A stretch of DNA of 64,000 bases from Mycolicibacterium frederiksbergense. Lineage in GTDB: Bacteria > Actinomycetota > Actinomycetes > Mycobacteriales > Mycobacteriaceae. Below the pieces are notes generated by a model. The model made no database searches, was not told where the DNA came from, and saw nothing but the letters and a program-made list of their open reading frames with translations. Position 1 is the first letter of the stretch, and each line of letters starts with the position of its first letter. A program made the translations under genes and the position numbers. The stretch covers positions 806,001 to 870,000 of the forward strand of contig NZ_JARXVE010000002.1 of NCBI RefSeq assembly GCF_029893345.1. The letters run 5' to 3'. Shown here piece after piece: positions 25,124 through 33,641 of the stretch.

Positions 25124-25954
25124 CTAACGTGCAAGTTGTAGGTACTGAGCGCGGGTGAGGGCCGCTTCAGTTCCGAGTTCCGCACGTAGCGCTGGGTTTT
25201 CGACGTAGGTCCGCACGTAGCTGTACAGGATGTAGGGGTCGACATCGAACTGTCGGCAGTCAAACTCGATCATCGGTGCGGGTGGCAGTCGGTCGATGCG
25301 CCAAAACCGCGTGGTGTACCGGTGGTTCCAATCGGCATTGGCATAGGCGATCGCCAGAATGATCGGATATCCGTCGGTAACCGCCCTGAAGGACACCAGG
25401 GACGACCAGTCCAATCGCGACTCGAAGCTTCTTCCGCGCTGAATGATTCCCTGACTCGTCAGTGTGACCCCGCCACGGCGGACGCGTCCGGAAACCACGA
25501 CTGCAATGAAGGATGCGAAAACGATACCCAGGGCGCCGATCACCACGGCGAAGCCGGGAAACCCCTCATCTTGGTAGATAAATGTCTCGATCGCGGCCGT
25601 CGCGCAAAGCAGAGTACCGCACCCCATCAAGGCAACCAGGATCGTGAATTGCCAGCCTGAGTATCGGATTTCGGTCCCCGGAACACCATCCCGCTCTATC
25701 GTCCGGATCGCCGACGAAAGGTGCACGCGGCGATACCGGCCCACTAGGGCGAATGTGACGATGAGGGCAGTAAACAGTGCGAAAAGCAAAAAATATTTGA
25801 GTGCAATGACGTTGCCTGCCGCCGCGACCATGATTCCGAACAGGAACGAAAAGGCGGATATGGCACTCAGTCCGACGGCGGAGAGAAGGAACTTGACACC
25901 GTCATGGGTGTCCGTCCACGCTGCGGGAATGTCTTGATGTTCAGAAGATTGCAT
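25124..25954 (-). CDS. Membrane protein of unknown function with C-terminal soluble domain
   Basis: 276 residues with about four hydrophobic segments in two pairs: about residues 22-45 (FLLSAVGLSAISAFSFLFGI) and 50-70, then about 100-125 and 132-155 (FAVVIGALGIVFASFIAVVV). A soluble domain of about 110 residues follows (SQGIIQRGRSFESRLDWSSL), possibly PH-like. Base composition is lower in GC than its neighbours. The start overlaps the stop of an upstream gene remnant by 14 bases, so it was probably the second gene of a transferred pair. I do not recognise the family. Confidence 0.75.
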   Translation of the reverse strand: MQSSEHQDIPAAWTDTHDGVKFLLSAVGLSAISAFSFLFGIMVAAAGNVIALKYFLLFALFTALIVTFALVGRYRRVHLSSAIRTIERDGVPGTEIRYSGWQFTILVALMGCGTLLCATAAIETFIYQDEGFPGFAVVIGALGIVFASFIAVVVSGRVRRGGVTLTSQGIIQRGRSFESRLDWSSLVSFRAVTDGYPIILAIAYANADWNHRYTTRFWRIDRLPPAPMIEFDCRQFDVDPYILYSYVRTYVENPALRAELGTEAALTRAQYLQLAR

Positions 25955-26153
25955 TCCACGCCCCTTTGGCTAGTCCACCAATGGCCTTCCCGGTGTCGGC
26001 CACCGCGGCGGCTCCATCGCTGATGGCGTTGCCGAGGCTGCCACGATTCGATGGCTCCGAATAGTCCGCCAAGCCCCAAATTCTCCCCTTGTGCAGGGCC
26101 CCTGAGGCGCACTGGTGCCGCTTCCTGCAAACGCTGTACCCGTTACCGTCAGG
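25941..26153 (-). pseudogene. C-terminal remnant of an unidentified gene
   Basis: A minus-strand frame of about 70 codons ending in TGA at 25941-25943 reads like genuine protein (HKGRIWGLADYSEPSNRGSL, then NAISDGAAAVADTGKAIGGL). It has no usable start and is cut by an in-frame TAG at 26154-26156. It overlaps the start of the membrane gene by 14 bases. The arrangement suggests that the 5' part of a longer gene was lost. Confidence 0.45.
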
Positions 26154-26771
26154 CTAGCAACCTGGTGATGCCCGGTTGCGCGGCAATTTCTGGTCAACAG
26201 GTGGTGTTTACTCGGCCCTAGGCAGCATGCGCCGTGACTGCAGGTGCAAGCCCACTAACCGGCGGTGCTGGCCATCGGGCTTCTGAAATCCCGGTTGCGA
26301 TGCCGTAGAAGCACTTTCGGATAGGACCGCCCTTGCGTTTGACATACGCCGTGCGTGAGGCGTGCACACGATGCTCCGGAGCTGTTCGTTTCGCAGGTCC
26401 GTGTCAAGTTGCATCCGTTGGCATCTCGCCGGTGATGGGGCGAGGTGCTTGGCGGCGATCGGCGGGAGAGGATGGTCAGCCGCCGGCGCTCCCAATTCCT
26501 GGGGTGACACTTGACCGACTGGAACGGACCGCCCGATGGCGTGCCGAATCAGTTCGGTGAAGTGGCCTGTCTTATACGATATGCGGCCTCCGGCGGGGTA
26601 GGAGCCGATCGATGCGGTGAACGCACCGGGCAGCGGGTAGTCGGCGTCCACCGGCGCTGCGCGAGGACATCGGTCAATTCTGATCCGCTGGGCCGGGCCT
26701 GCAGGCCGGCTGGTCTGGATCGGAGCCTGTCGTTGGTTTCACTGTCGGGACCGCTGCATAGAGTGAGTACC
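26154..26771. other. Long intergenic region before polA
   Basis: Some 618 bases with no convincing gene on either strand. Open frames here have neither recognisable motifs nor ribosome binding sites. It presumably contains the polA promoter near its right end and debris of the insertion on its left. I see no repeat, transposase fragment or tRNA. Confidence 0.5.
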
Positions 26772-29507
26772 GTGAGCCCCGCGAAGACCGAGACGAAGAA
26801 CGCGCCGAACCCCGCCGACGACAAGCCCACACTGATGCTGCTGGACGGCAACTCGCTGGCATTCCGGGCGTTTTACGCGTTACCCGCCGAGAACTTCAAG
26901 ACGCAGGGCGGGTTGACCACAAACGCGGTGTACGGCTTCACCTCGATGTTGATCAACCTGCTGCGCGACGAGCAGCCCAGCCATGTGGGCGCGGCGTTCG
27001 ACGTATCGCGCCAGACCTTCCGCAAGGAGAAGTACCCGGAGTACAAGGAAGGCCGGTCCGCGACGCCCGACGAGTTCCGCGGCCAGATCGACATCACCAA
27101 GGAGGTCCTGGGAGCGCTGGGCATCACCGCGATGGCCGAAACCGGATTCGAGGCCGACGACATCATCGCCACCCTGGCCACCCAGGCCGAGCAGGAGGGC
27201 TACCGGGTGCTGGTCGTCACCGGCGACCGCGATGCGCTGCAGTTGGTCACCGACAACATCACCGTGCTCTACCCGCGTAAAGGGGTGTCCGACCTGACCC
27301 GGTTCACCCCCGATGCGGTGGTGGAGAAATACGGCCTGACCCCGGCGCAGTACCCGGATTTCGCGGCCCTGCGCGGGGACCCGAGCGACAACCTGCCCGG
27401 CATCCCCGGAGTGGGGGAGAAGACCGCGACCAAGTGGATCGTCGAGTACGGCTCACTGCAGGACCTGGTCGACAACGTCGAGAAGGTCAAGGGCAAGGTC
27501 GGCGATTCGCTGCGGGCCAACCTGTCCAGCGTGGTGCTCAACCGGGAGCTCACCGAACTGATCCGCGATGTCCCGCTGGCCCAGACGCCGGACACCCTGC
27601 GGATGCAGACCTGGGACCGCGACCAGATCCACCGGCTGTTCGACGATCTGGAATTCCGGGTGCTGCGCGACCGGCTGTTCGACACCCTGGTCGCCGCCGA
27701 ACCCGAGGTCGAGCACGGCTTCGATGTGCGCGGCCGGGCGCTGGAGCCCGGTGAGCTGGCGGCTTGGCTGGCCGAGCACAGCCTGGGCAACCGGTTCGGG
27801 CTGGCCGTGGTCGGCACGCATCTCGCGTACGACGCCGACGCCACCGCGCTGGCCATCGTGGCGGCCGACGGCGATGGGCGCTATATCGACACCGCCAAGC
27901 TGACCCCCGAGGATGAGGAGGCGTTGGCCCGTTGGTTGGGCGATCCCGGTCCGCCCAAGGCGCTGCATGAGGCCAAGCTGGCCATGCACGACCTGGCTGG
28001 GCGCGGCTGGACGCTGCGCGGGGTCACCTCCGATACCGCGCTGGCCGCCTACCTGGTGCGGCCGGGGCAGCGCAGCTTCGCCCTCGACGATCTCGCGGTG
28101 CGTTACCTGCGCCGTGAATTGCGCGCTGAAACGCCGGAGCAGCAACAGCTTTCGCTGCTGGATGACTCCGATGGGGTCGACGAGCAGGCGGTGCAGACGC
28201 TGATCCTGCGGGCCTGTGCGGTGCTGGACCTGGCCGACGCGCTGGACGAGGAGCTGGCCCGGATCGATTCGTCCTCGCTGCTGGGCCGGATGGAGCTACC
28301 GGTGCAGCGGGCTTTGGCCGAGATGGAGTCGATCGGCATCGCCGTCGACCTGGACAAGCTGCAGGAGCTGCAGAGCGAGTTCGCCGACCAGATCCGCGAC
28401 GCCGCGGAGGCCGCCTACGCGGTGATCGGCAAGCAGATCAACCTCGGTTCACCCAAACAGCTGCAAGTGGTGCTCTTCGACGAGCTGGAGATGCCCAAGA
28501 CCAAGAAGACCAAGACCGGCTACACCACGGATGCGGACGCTCTACAGAGTCTTTTTGACAAGACCGGGCATCCGTTCCTGCAGCATTTGCTGGCGCACCG
28601 GGACGCCACCCGGCTCAAGGTGACGGTCGACGGTCTGCTGAATGCGATGGCATCCGACGGCCGGATCCACACGACGTTCAACCAGACCATCGCGGCGACC
28701 GGCCGGTTGTCCTCGACTGAGCCGAACCTGCAGAACATCCCGATCCGGACCGAGGCGGGCCGACGTATCCGCGACACCTTTGTCGTCGGCGCCGGTCCCG
28801 ACGGACCGTATGCCGAGCTGATGACGGCCGACTACAGCCAGATCGAGATGCGGATCATGGCGCATCTGTCCGGCGATGAAGGCCTCATCGAGGCGTTCAA
28901 TACCGGTGAGGATCTGCATTCGTTCGTGGCGTCGCGGGCGTTTTCGGTGCCGATCGACGAGGTGACACCGGAGCTGCGCCGCCGGGTCAAGGCGATGTCC
29001 TACGGGCTGGCCTACGGGCTCAGCGCTTACGGGCTATCCAGCCAGCTCAAGATCTCCACCGAGGAAGCCAAGGTGCAGATGGAGCAGTACTTCGACCGGT
29101 TCGGCGGGGTGCGCGACTACCTGCGGGATGTGGTCGATCAGGCCCGCAAGGACGGGTTCACCTCGACGGTGCTGGGCCGCCGCCGCTATCTGCCCGAGCT
29201 GGACAGCAGCAATCGCAACGTCCGCGAAGCCGCCGAGCGGGCCGCGCTGAACGCGCCGATCCAGGGCAGCGCCGCCGACATCATCAAGGTGGCGATGATC
29301 AACGTCGACGCCGCGATCAAGGACGCCGGGCTGAAGTCACGGATGCTGCTGCAGGTTCACGACGAGCTGTTGTTCGAGGTGGCCGCCGGCGAGCGGGACA
29401 CCCTGGAGGCGCTGGTCCGCGAGCACATGGGTAACGCCTACCCGCTGGATGTGCCGCTGGAGGTGTCGGTGGGCTACGGCCCCAGCTGGGACGCCGCGGC
29501 GCACTAG
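26772..29507 (+). CDS. polA: DNA polymerase I
   Basis: 911 residues. The 5' nuclease domain (about 1-310) shows LMLLDGNSLAFRAFYALP, ETGFEADDIIATLA and GIPGVGEKTA. The middle exonuclease-like domain lacks the DxE and other acidic residues of proofreading enzymes, as in other mycobacteria. The polymerase domain shows motif A TADYSQIEMRIMAHLSG, motif B RRRVKAMSYGLAYGL and motif C LQVHDELLFEV. GTG 26772 (MSPAKTETK) matches the mycobacterial N-terminus; an in-frame GTG at 26763 is possible. It functions in gap filling during replication and repair. The stop codon lies in the first copy of a 28-bp tandem repeat. Confidence 0.97.
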   Translation: MSPAKTETKNAPNPADDKPTLMLLDGNSLAFRAFYALPAENFKTQGGLTTNAVYGFTSMLINLLRDEQPSHVGAAFDVSRQTFRKEKYPEYKEGRSATPDEFRGQIDITKEVLGALGITAMAETGFEADDIIATLATQAEQEGYRVLVVTGDRDALQLVTDNITVLYPRKGVSDLTRFTPDAVVEKYGLTPAQYPDFAALRGDPSDNLPGIPGVGEKTATKWIVEYGSLQDLVDNVEKVKGKVGDSLRANLSSVVLNRELTELIRDVPLAQTPDTLRMQTWDRDQIHRLFDDLEFRVLRDRLFDTLVAAEPEVEHGFDVRGRALEPGELAAWLAEHSLGNRFGLAVVGTHLAYDADATALAIVAADGDGRYIDTAKLTPEDEEALARWLGDPGPPKALHEAKLAMHDLAGRGWTLRGVTSDTALAAYLVRPGQRSFALDDLAVRYLRRELRAETPEQQQLSLLDDSDGVDEQAVQTLILRACAVLDLADALDEELARIDSSSLLGRMELPVQRALAEMESIGIAVDLDKLQELQSEFADQIRDAAEAAYAVIGKQINLGSPKQLQVVLFDELEMPKTKKTKTGYTTDADALQSLFDKTGHPFLQHLLAHRDATRLKVTVDGLLNAMASDGRIHTTFNQTIAATGRLSSTEPNLQNIPIRTEAGRRIRDTFVVGAGPDGPYAELMTADYSQIEMRIMAHLSGDEGLIEAFNTGEDLHSFVASRAFSVPIDEVTPELRRRVKAMSYGLAYGLSAYGLSSQLKISTEEAKVQMEQYFDRFGGVRDYLRDVVDQARKDGFTSTVLGRRRYLPELDSSNRNVREAAERAALNAPIQGSAADIIKVAMINVDAAIKDAGLKSRMLLQVHDELLFEVAAGERDTLEALVREHMGNAYPLDVPLEVSVGYGPSWDAAAH

Positions 29508-29574
29508 CCGCGCATCGGCGGGAGTGGCGCACTAGCCGCGCATCGGCCGGAGCGGCGCACTAGCCGCGCAGCGG
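29499..29574. repeat. 28-bp tandem repeat spanning the ends of two convergent genes
   Basis: Two full copies and one partial copy of a 28-bp unit beginning GCGCACTAGCCGCGCATCGG (29499-29526, 29527-29554, 29555-29574). The full copies differ at only two positions. Each copy contains CACTAG, which gives TAG on the plus strand and CTA (TAG on the minus strand). The polA stop lies in copy 1 and the stop of the convergent PrsW gene in copy 3. Confidence 0.9.
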
Positions 29575-30741
29575 AGCCTGATAGTGCGCCATCCAGTACA
29601 GGATGGGTGCCGCCGAGCGGGCCGCCGCCACGGCATTCACATCTTCCTGTTGCAGGGCGTACACCTGAGCATCACCGAAACCGCGGTCGATGCGGTCGCG
29701 GACGAAGGCCAGTTCGACGACGGCGGCCGCGAACGCCGCGACGGCCTGGCCGGCGGGGCGCCCGCCGGCCAGGGCCGCCTGCCGGATCGCGGCACGCCGG
29801 GTCCGCAACGAACCGAGCCAGGTGGCCTCGTTGGGGGTGATCAGTCCGGCGGCCACCATGCCGGGCAGCTTGGTCGCGACCATGCGCTGTTCGCGGCGAC
29901 GGCTGGCGACGGCCACCGCGATCATCGTGATGAAGATCGGCACCATCCAGACCGCGTACACCGCGAAGTAGGTTCCGATGCCGAGCAGCGAGGAACCGTT
30001 CCACAACCCGTGCATGAGCACCGCGCCCAGGTAGCCGACCAGGATGCACAGTGCCTTGGCGATGGTGCTGCGCTGGTGCAGGGCGAAGTACACCCCGATG
30101 GCGGTCATCGTGGTGAACAGTGAGTGCGCGAACGGCGCCATGATCAGGCGCATTGCCGCGGTGACCAGCGATCCGGCCAGCGAGTCCGCGCTGGAGATGT
30201 ACATGATGTCTTCCAGCCAGGCGAAACCCAGGCCGACCAGGCCGGCGTACACCAGGCAGTCGGTCAGCGAATTGAGCTCGTTGCGGCGCCGGCCGGTCAT
30301 CATGATCAGCAGGAACAAGCCTTTTGCGGCCTCCTCGATGAACGGGGCGCGGATCGCCACCGAGGCGAAACTGTGGGCCGAGTCGACCCCCGGTGCCAGC
30401 AGCGCGTCGGTGAACAGGCTCAGCACGACCGACAAGATGATCGCCACCGAGGCGCCCCAGCCGAAGGCCAGCAGCAGCAGGCGTGGCGGTTCGGGCTCCC
30501 AGCGGTCCAGCCACAGGTAGGCGAACAACACGCCGGTCATCGCGATGCTGGAAAAGACGAATCCGATGATCGCGCCGGCCGGGTTGAGCGCGGTGAACAG
30601 CAGCACCAGCGCGCCGATGACGACGCCGCAGGCGATGATCGCGGCCAGTGGGGCGCCGACCTTGCGGACCGGTCTGGGCAGTGGTGCGGTGATCGGAAAC
30701 CACGGCTGGGCCGGTGGGCCGGGGATCGGGGAGTACGCCAC
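29560..30741 (-). CDS. PrsW-family intramembrane metalloprotease
   Basis: About 393 residues with some 8-9 membrane helices and a soluble, Ala-rich C-terminal region. PrsW signatures are visible: FIEEAAKGLFL (EExxK) near residue 135, GFAWLEDIMY near 170, APFAHSLFTTMTA near 200 and VLMHGLWNGS near 240. These supply the Glu and His residues of the membrane-embedded active site. Family members cleave anti-sigma factors or other membrane proteins; the target here is unknown. GTG 30741 is chosen because the sequence before it looks non-coding, but no ribosome binding site supports it. Confidence 0.87.
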   Translation of the reverse strand: MAYSPIPGPPAQPWFPITAPLPRPVRKVGAPLAAIIACGVVIGALVLLFTALNPAGAIIGFVFSSIAMTGVLFAYLWLDRWEPEPPRLLLLAFGWGASVAIILSVVLSLFTDALLAPGVDSAHSFASVAIRAPFIEEAAKGLFLLIMMTGRRRNELNSLTDCLVYAGLVGLGFAWLEDIMYISSADSLAGSLVTAAMRLIMAPFAHSLFTTMTAIGVYFALHQRSTIAKALCILVGYLGAVLMHGLWNGSSLLGIGTYFAVYAVWMVPIFITMIAVAVASRRREQRMVATKLPGMVAAGLITPNEATWLGSLRTRRAAIRQAALAGGRPAGQAVAAFAAAVVELAFVRDRIDRGFGDAQVYALQQEDVNAVAAARSAAPILYWMAHYQAPLRG

Positions 30742-30909
30742 CCGGAGAAGGGTAGCGGCGGCGGGGTCAGCGGAGGTGGTTTGTCCTGCGTGTCCCTGGT
30801 CGAGTACCCTCGTTACGTATCTGTGCTCACACCTCGTGGTCGTCGCAGATGCGCAAAAACGCAATACAACCTGTCCCTACGAGTAAACCTGTCCGGAGCA
30901 ACCCAGCAT
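30742..30909 (+). promoter_or_regulatory. rpsA leader and promoter region
   Basis: 168 bases between the divergent PrsW and rpsA starts. A GGAG lies at 30895-30898, about 11 bases before ATG 30910, a rather long spacing. The region presumably contains the strong promoter of rpsA; I could not define a -10 box with confidence. Confidence 0.4.
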
Positions 30910-32352
30910 ATGCCTAGCCCCTCCGTCACCTCGCCGCAAGTAGCCATCAACGATATCGGCTCGGCTGAGGACTTTCTGGCCGCCATCGACAAAACCATCA
31001 AATACTTCAACGATGGCGACATCGTCGAGGGAACCATCGTCAAGGTTGACCGTGACGAAGTTCTGCTCGACATCGGCTACAAGACCGAAGGTGTCATCCC
31101 TTCCCGCGAGCTCTCCATCAAGCACGACGTCGACCCCAATGAGGTCGTTTCCGTGGGCGATGAGGTCGAGGCCCTCGTTCTCACCAAGGAGGACAAAGAA
31201 GGCCGCCTGATCCTGTCCAAGAAGCGCGCTCAGTACGAGCGGGCCTGGGGCACGATCGAGGAGCTCAAGGAGAAGGACGAGGCCGTCAAGGGCACCGTCA
31301 TCGAGGTCGTCAAGGGCGGCCTGATCCTCGACATCGGTCTGCGTGGCTTCCTGCCTGCATCGCTGGTCGAGATGCGTCGCGTCCGCGATCTGCAGCCGTA
31401 CATCGGCAAGGAGATCGAGGCCAAGATCATCGAGCTGGACAAGAACCGCAACAACGTGGTGCTGAGCCGCCGCGCCTGGCTGGAGCAGACCCAGTCCGAG
31501 GTGCGCAGCGAGTTCCTCAACCAGCTGCAGAAGGGCGCCATCCGCAAGGGTGTCGTCTCCTCGATCGTCAACTTCGGCGCGTTCGTCGATCTTGGCGGTG
31601 TCGACGGCCTGGTGCACGTCTCCGAGCTGTCCTGGAAGCACATCGATCACCCGTCCGAGGTGGTTCAGGTGGGCGACGAGGTCACCGTCGAGGTGCTCGA
31701 CGTCGATATGGACCGCGAGCGGGTTTCGCTGTCGCTCAAGGCGACTCAGGAAGATCCGTGGCGCCACTTCGCCCGCACCCACGCGATCGGCCAGATCGTG
31801 CCGGGCAAGGTCACCAAGCTGGTGCCGTTCGGCGCGTTCGTCCGCGTCGAGGAGGGCATCGAGGGCCTGGTGCACATCTCGGAGCTGTCCGAGCGCCACG
31901 TCGAGGTCCCGGACCAGGTGGTCCAGGTCGGCGACGACGCGATGGTCAAGGTCATCGACATCGACCTGGAGCGTCGCCGGATCTCGCTGAGCCTCAAGCA
32001 GGCCAACGAGGACTACACCGAGGAGTTCGACCCGTCGAAGTACGGCATGGCCGACAGCTACGACGAGCAGGGCAACTACATCTTCCCCGAGGGCTTCGAC
32101 GCCGAGACCAACGAATGGCTCGAAGGCTTCGACAAGCAGCGGGAAGAGTGGGAGGCTCGCTACGCCGAGGCCGAGCGCCGGCACAAGATGCACACCACGC
32201 AGATGGAGAAGTTCGCCGCGGCCGAGGCCGAGGAAGCTGCCCGTCCGGTGTCCAACGGATCGTCGCGTTCGGAGGAGTCCACCGGTGGTGGCACCCTGGC
32301 CAGCGACGCCCAGCTCGCCGCTCTGCGTGAGAAGCTCGCCGGCAGCGCATAA
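30910..32352 (+). CDS. rpsA: 30S ribosomal protein S1
   Basis: 480 residues. Four S1 (OB-fold RNA-binding) repeats are visible: about 36-105 (GTIVKVDRDEVLLDIGYKTE), 122-190 (GTVIEVVKGGLILDIGLRGF), 208-277 (GVVSSIVNFGAFVDLGGVDG) and 295-364 (GKVTKLVPFGAFVRVEEGIE). An acidic, low-complexity tail ends in REKLAGSA. Four repeats rather than six is usual for actinobacteria. S1 helps mRNA binding to the 30S subunit. The frame is open far upstream, but MPSPSVTSPQVAINDIGSAE is the mycobacterial N-terminus. Confidence 0.97.
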   Translation: MPSPSVTSPQVAINDIGSAEDFLAAIDKTIKYFNDGDIVEGTIVKVDRDEVLLDIGYKTEGVIPSRELSIKHDVDPNEVVSVGDEVEALVLTKEDKEGRLILSKKRAQYERAWGTIEELKEKDEAVKGTVIEVVKGGLILDIGLRGFLPASLVEMRRVRDLQPYIGKEIEAKIIELDKNRNNVVLSRRAWLEQTQSEVRSEFLNQLQKGAIRKGVVSSIVNFGAFVDLGGVDGLVHVSELSWKHIDHPSEVVQVGDEVTVEVLDVDMDRERVSLSLKATQEDPWRHFARTHAIGQIVPGKVTKLVPFGAFVRVEEGIEGLVHISELSERHVEVPDQVVQVGDDAMVKVIDIDLERRRISLSLKQANEDYTEEFDPSKYGMADSYDEQGNYIFPEGFDAETNEWLEGFDKQREEWEARYAEAERRHKMHTTQMEKFAAAEAEEAARPVSNGSSRSEESTGGGTLASDAQLAALREKLAGSA

Positions 32353-32378
32353 GTCAGGCGCGAACCGCTAAGCACGTT

Positions 32379-32411
32379 GAACTCCCCGGCTCACCACGAG
32401 CCGGGGAGTTC
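32379..32411 (+). terminator. Hairpin terminator after rpsA
   Basis: A perfect 14-bp stem GAACTCCCCGGCTC with a 5-base loop, 26 bases after the rpsA stop. Only a short T-rich stretch (CGTCGTTT) follows, typical of high-GC actinobacterial terminators. Confidence 0.85.
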
Positions 32412-32441
32412 GTCGTTTCCAGGCCCTGACAGACTGTTGCG

Positions 32442-33614
32442 GTGCTTCGTATTGGGTTAACCGGTGGCATCGGCGCCGGCAAGTCAACGGTGTCGGCGAC
32501 CTTCAGTGAACTGGGCGGCATCGTCGTCGATGGAGATGTCATCGCCCGCGAGGTGGTCGAACCGGGTACGGCTGGGCTGGCCGCGCTGGTCGACGCGTTC
32601 GGCTCCGACATCCTGCTTGCGGACGGCGCGCTGAACCGGCCCGCATTGGCGGCGGTGGCGTTCAGCGATGACGAGAAGCGGGCCACGCTGAACGGCATCG
32701 TGCACCCACTGGTGGCGGATCGCCGGTCCGAGCTCATCACCAGCGCCATCGAGGCCCAGAAGAACCCGGTGATCATCGAGGACATCCCGCTGTTGGTGGA
32801 ATCGCAGATGGCGCCGATGTTCCCACTCGTGATCGTCGTGAATGCCGACGTCGAACTGCGGGTCAAGCGGCTGATCGAATACCGCGGTTTCAGCGAGGAC
32901 GACGCCCGCGCCCGCATCTCGGCGCAGGCGACCGAGGATCAGCGCCGTGCGGTGGCCGATGTGTGGCTGGACAACTCGGGCAGCCCCGGTGCGCTGGTCG
33001 AGCAGGCCCGCGCCCTCTGGTATGAGCGGATCCTGCCGTTCGCGGATAATCTGCGGACCGGGCAGCCGGCGCGCGCCGAGGTGGCTGTGGTGCCCGCCGA
33101 TCCCAGCTGGCCGGATCAGGCCCGGCGTATCGTGGCGCGTTTGCAGACGGCATGCGGACACCGGGCGGTGCGCATCGACCACATCGGCTCCACGGCGGTG
33201 CCGGGCCTCGATGCCAAGGACATCATCGATGTGCAGGTGACGGTGCCGTCCCTGGAGGTTGCCGACGAGCTGGCCGGTGCGTTGCACAACGCCGGTTATC
33301 CGCGGGTAGCCGGGATCACCGCCGACGTCCCGCACAGTGACGATTTGTCGGTGTGGCACAAACGGTTTCACGCATCTGCCGATCCGGGTCGGCCGACGAA
33401 TGTGCACATCCGGGTGGATGGCTGGCCCAATCAGCGGTTCGCGCTGCTGTTCGTGGACTGGCTGCGGGCCAATCCCGGTGTGCACGGCGAGTATCTGGCG
33501 GCCAAACGGGCCGCCCTGGCCACGCCGGACTATGTCGCGGCCAAGGAGCCGTGGTTCCTGGATTCCTACCGGCGGGCCTGGGCGTGGGCGGAGGCGACGG
33601 ACTGGCGGCCCTAA
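32442..33614 (+). CDS. coaE: Dephospho-CoA kinase fused to GrpB/UPF0157 domain
   Basis: 390 residues. Residues 1 to about 200 are dephospho-CoA kinase, the last step of coenzyme A synthesis, with the P-loop GGIGAGKST near 8, then DGDVIAREVVEPG and IIEDIPLLVES. From about 205 a GrpB domain follows (VPADPSWPDQARRI, DHIGSTAVPGLDAKDIIDVQ, VHIRVDGWPNQRF), a nucleotidyltransferase-like fold of uncertain function. The fusion is standard in mycobacteria (Rv1631). Start is GTG 32442. The 3' end forms half of a strong hairpin. Confidence 0.95.
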   Translation: MLRIGLTGGIGAGKSTVSATFSELGGIVVDGDVIAREVVEPGTAGLAALVDAFGSDILLADGALNRPALAAVAFSDDEKRATLNGIVHPLVADRRSELITSAIEAQKNPVIIEDIPLLVESQMAPMFPLVIVVNADVELRVKRLIEYRGFSEDDARARISAQATEDQRRAVADVWLDNSGSPGALVEQARALWYERILPFADNLRTGQPARAEVAVVPADPSWPDQARRIVARLQTACGHRAVRIDHIGSTAVPGLDAKDIIDVQVTVPSLEVADELAGALHNAGYPRVAGITADVPHSDDLSVWHKRFHASADPGRPTNVHIRVDGWPNQRFALLFVDWLRANPGVHGEYLAAKRAALATPDYVAAKEPWFLDSYRRAWAWAEATDWRP

Positions 33615-33632
33615 CTCACGCCAGTCCGTCGC
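33594..33632. terminator. Bidirectional hairpin between coaE and the convergent monooxygenase
   Basis: A perfect 14-bp inverted repeat GCGACGGACTGGCG with an 11-base loop. The left arm is coding sequence of the last coaE codons and the coaE stop lies in the loop. The convergent monooxygenase gene ends 9 bases further on. Confidence 0.82.
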
Positions 33633-33641
33633 TACCGCTGG

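Noticed and set aside
26208..26651. A 147-codon minus-strand open frame in the gap before polA.
   Set aside because: No motif, no ribosome binding site and atypical composition; not supported as a gene.
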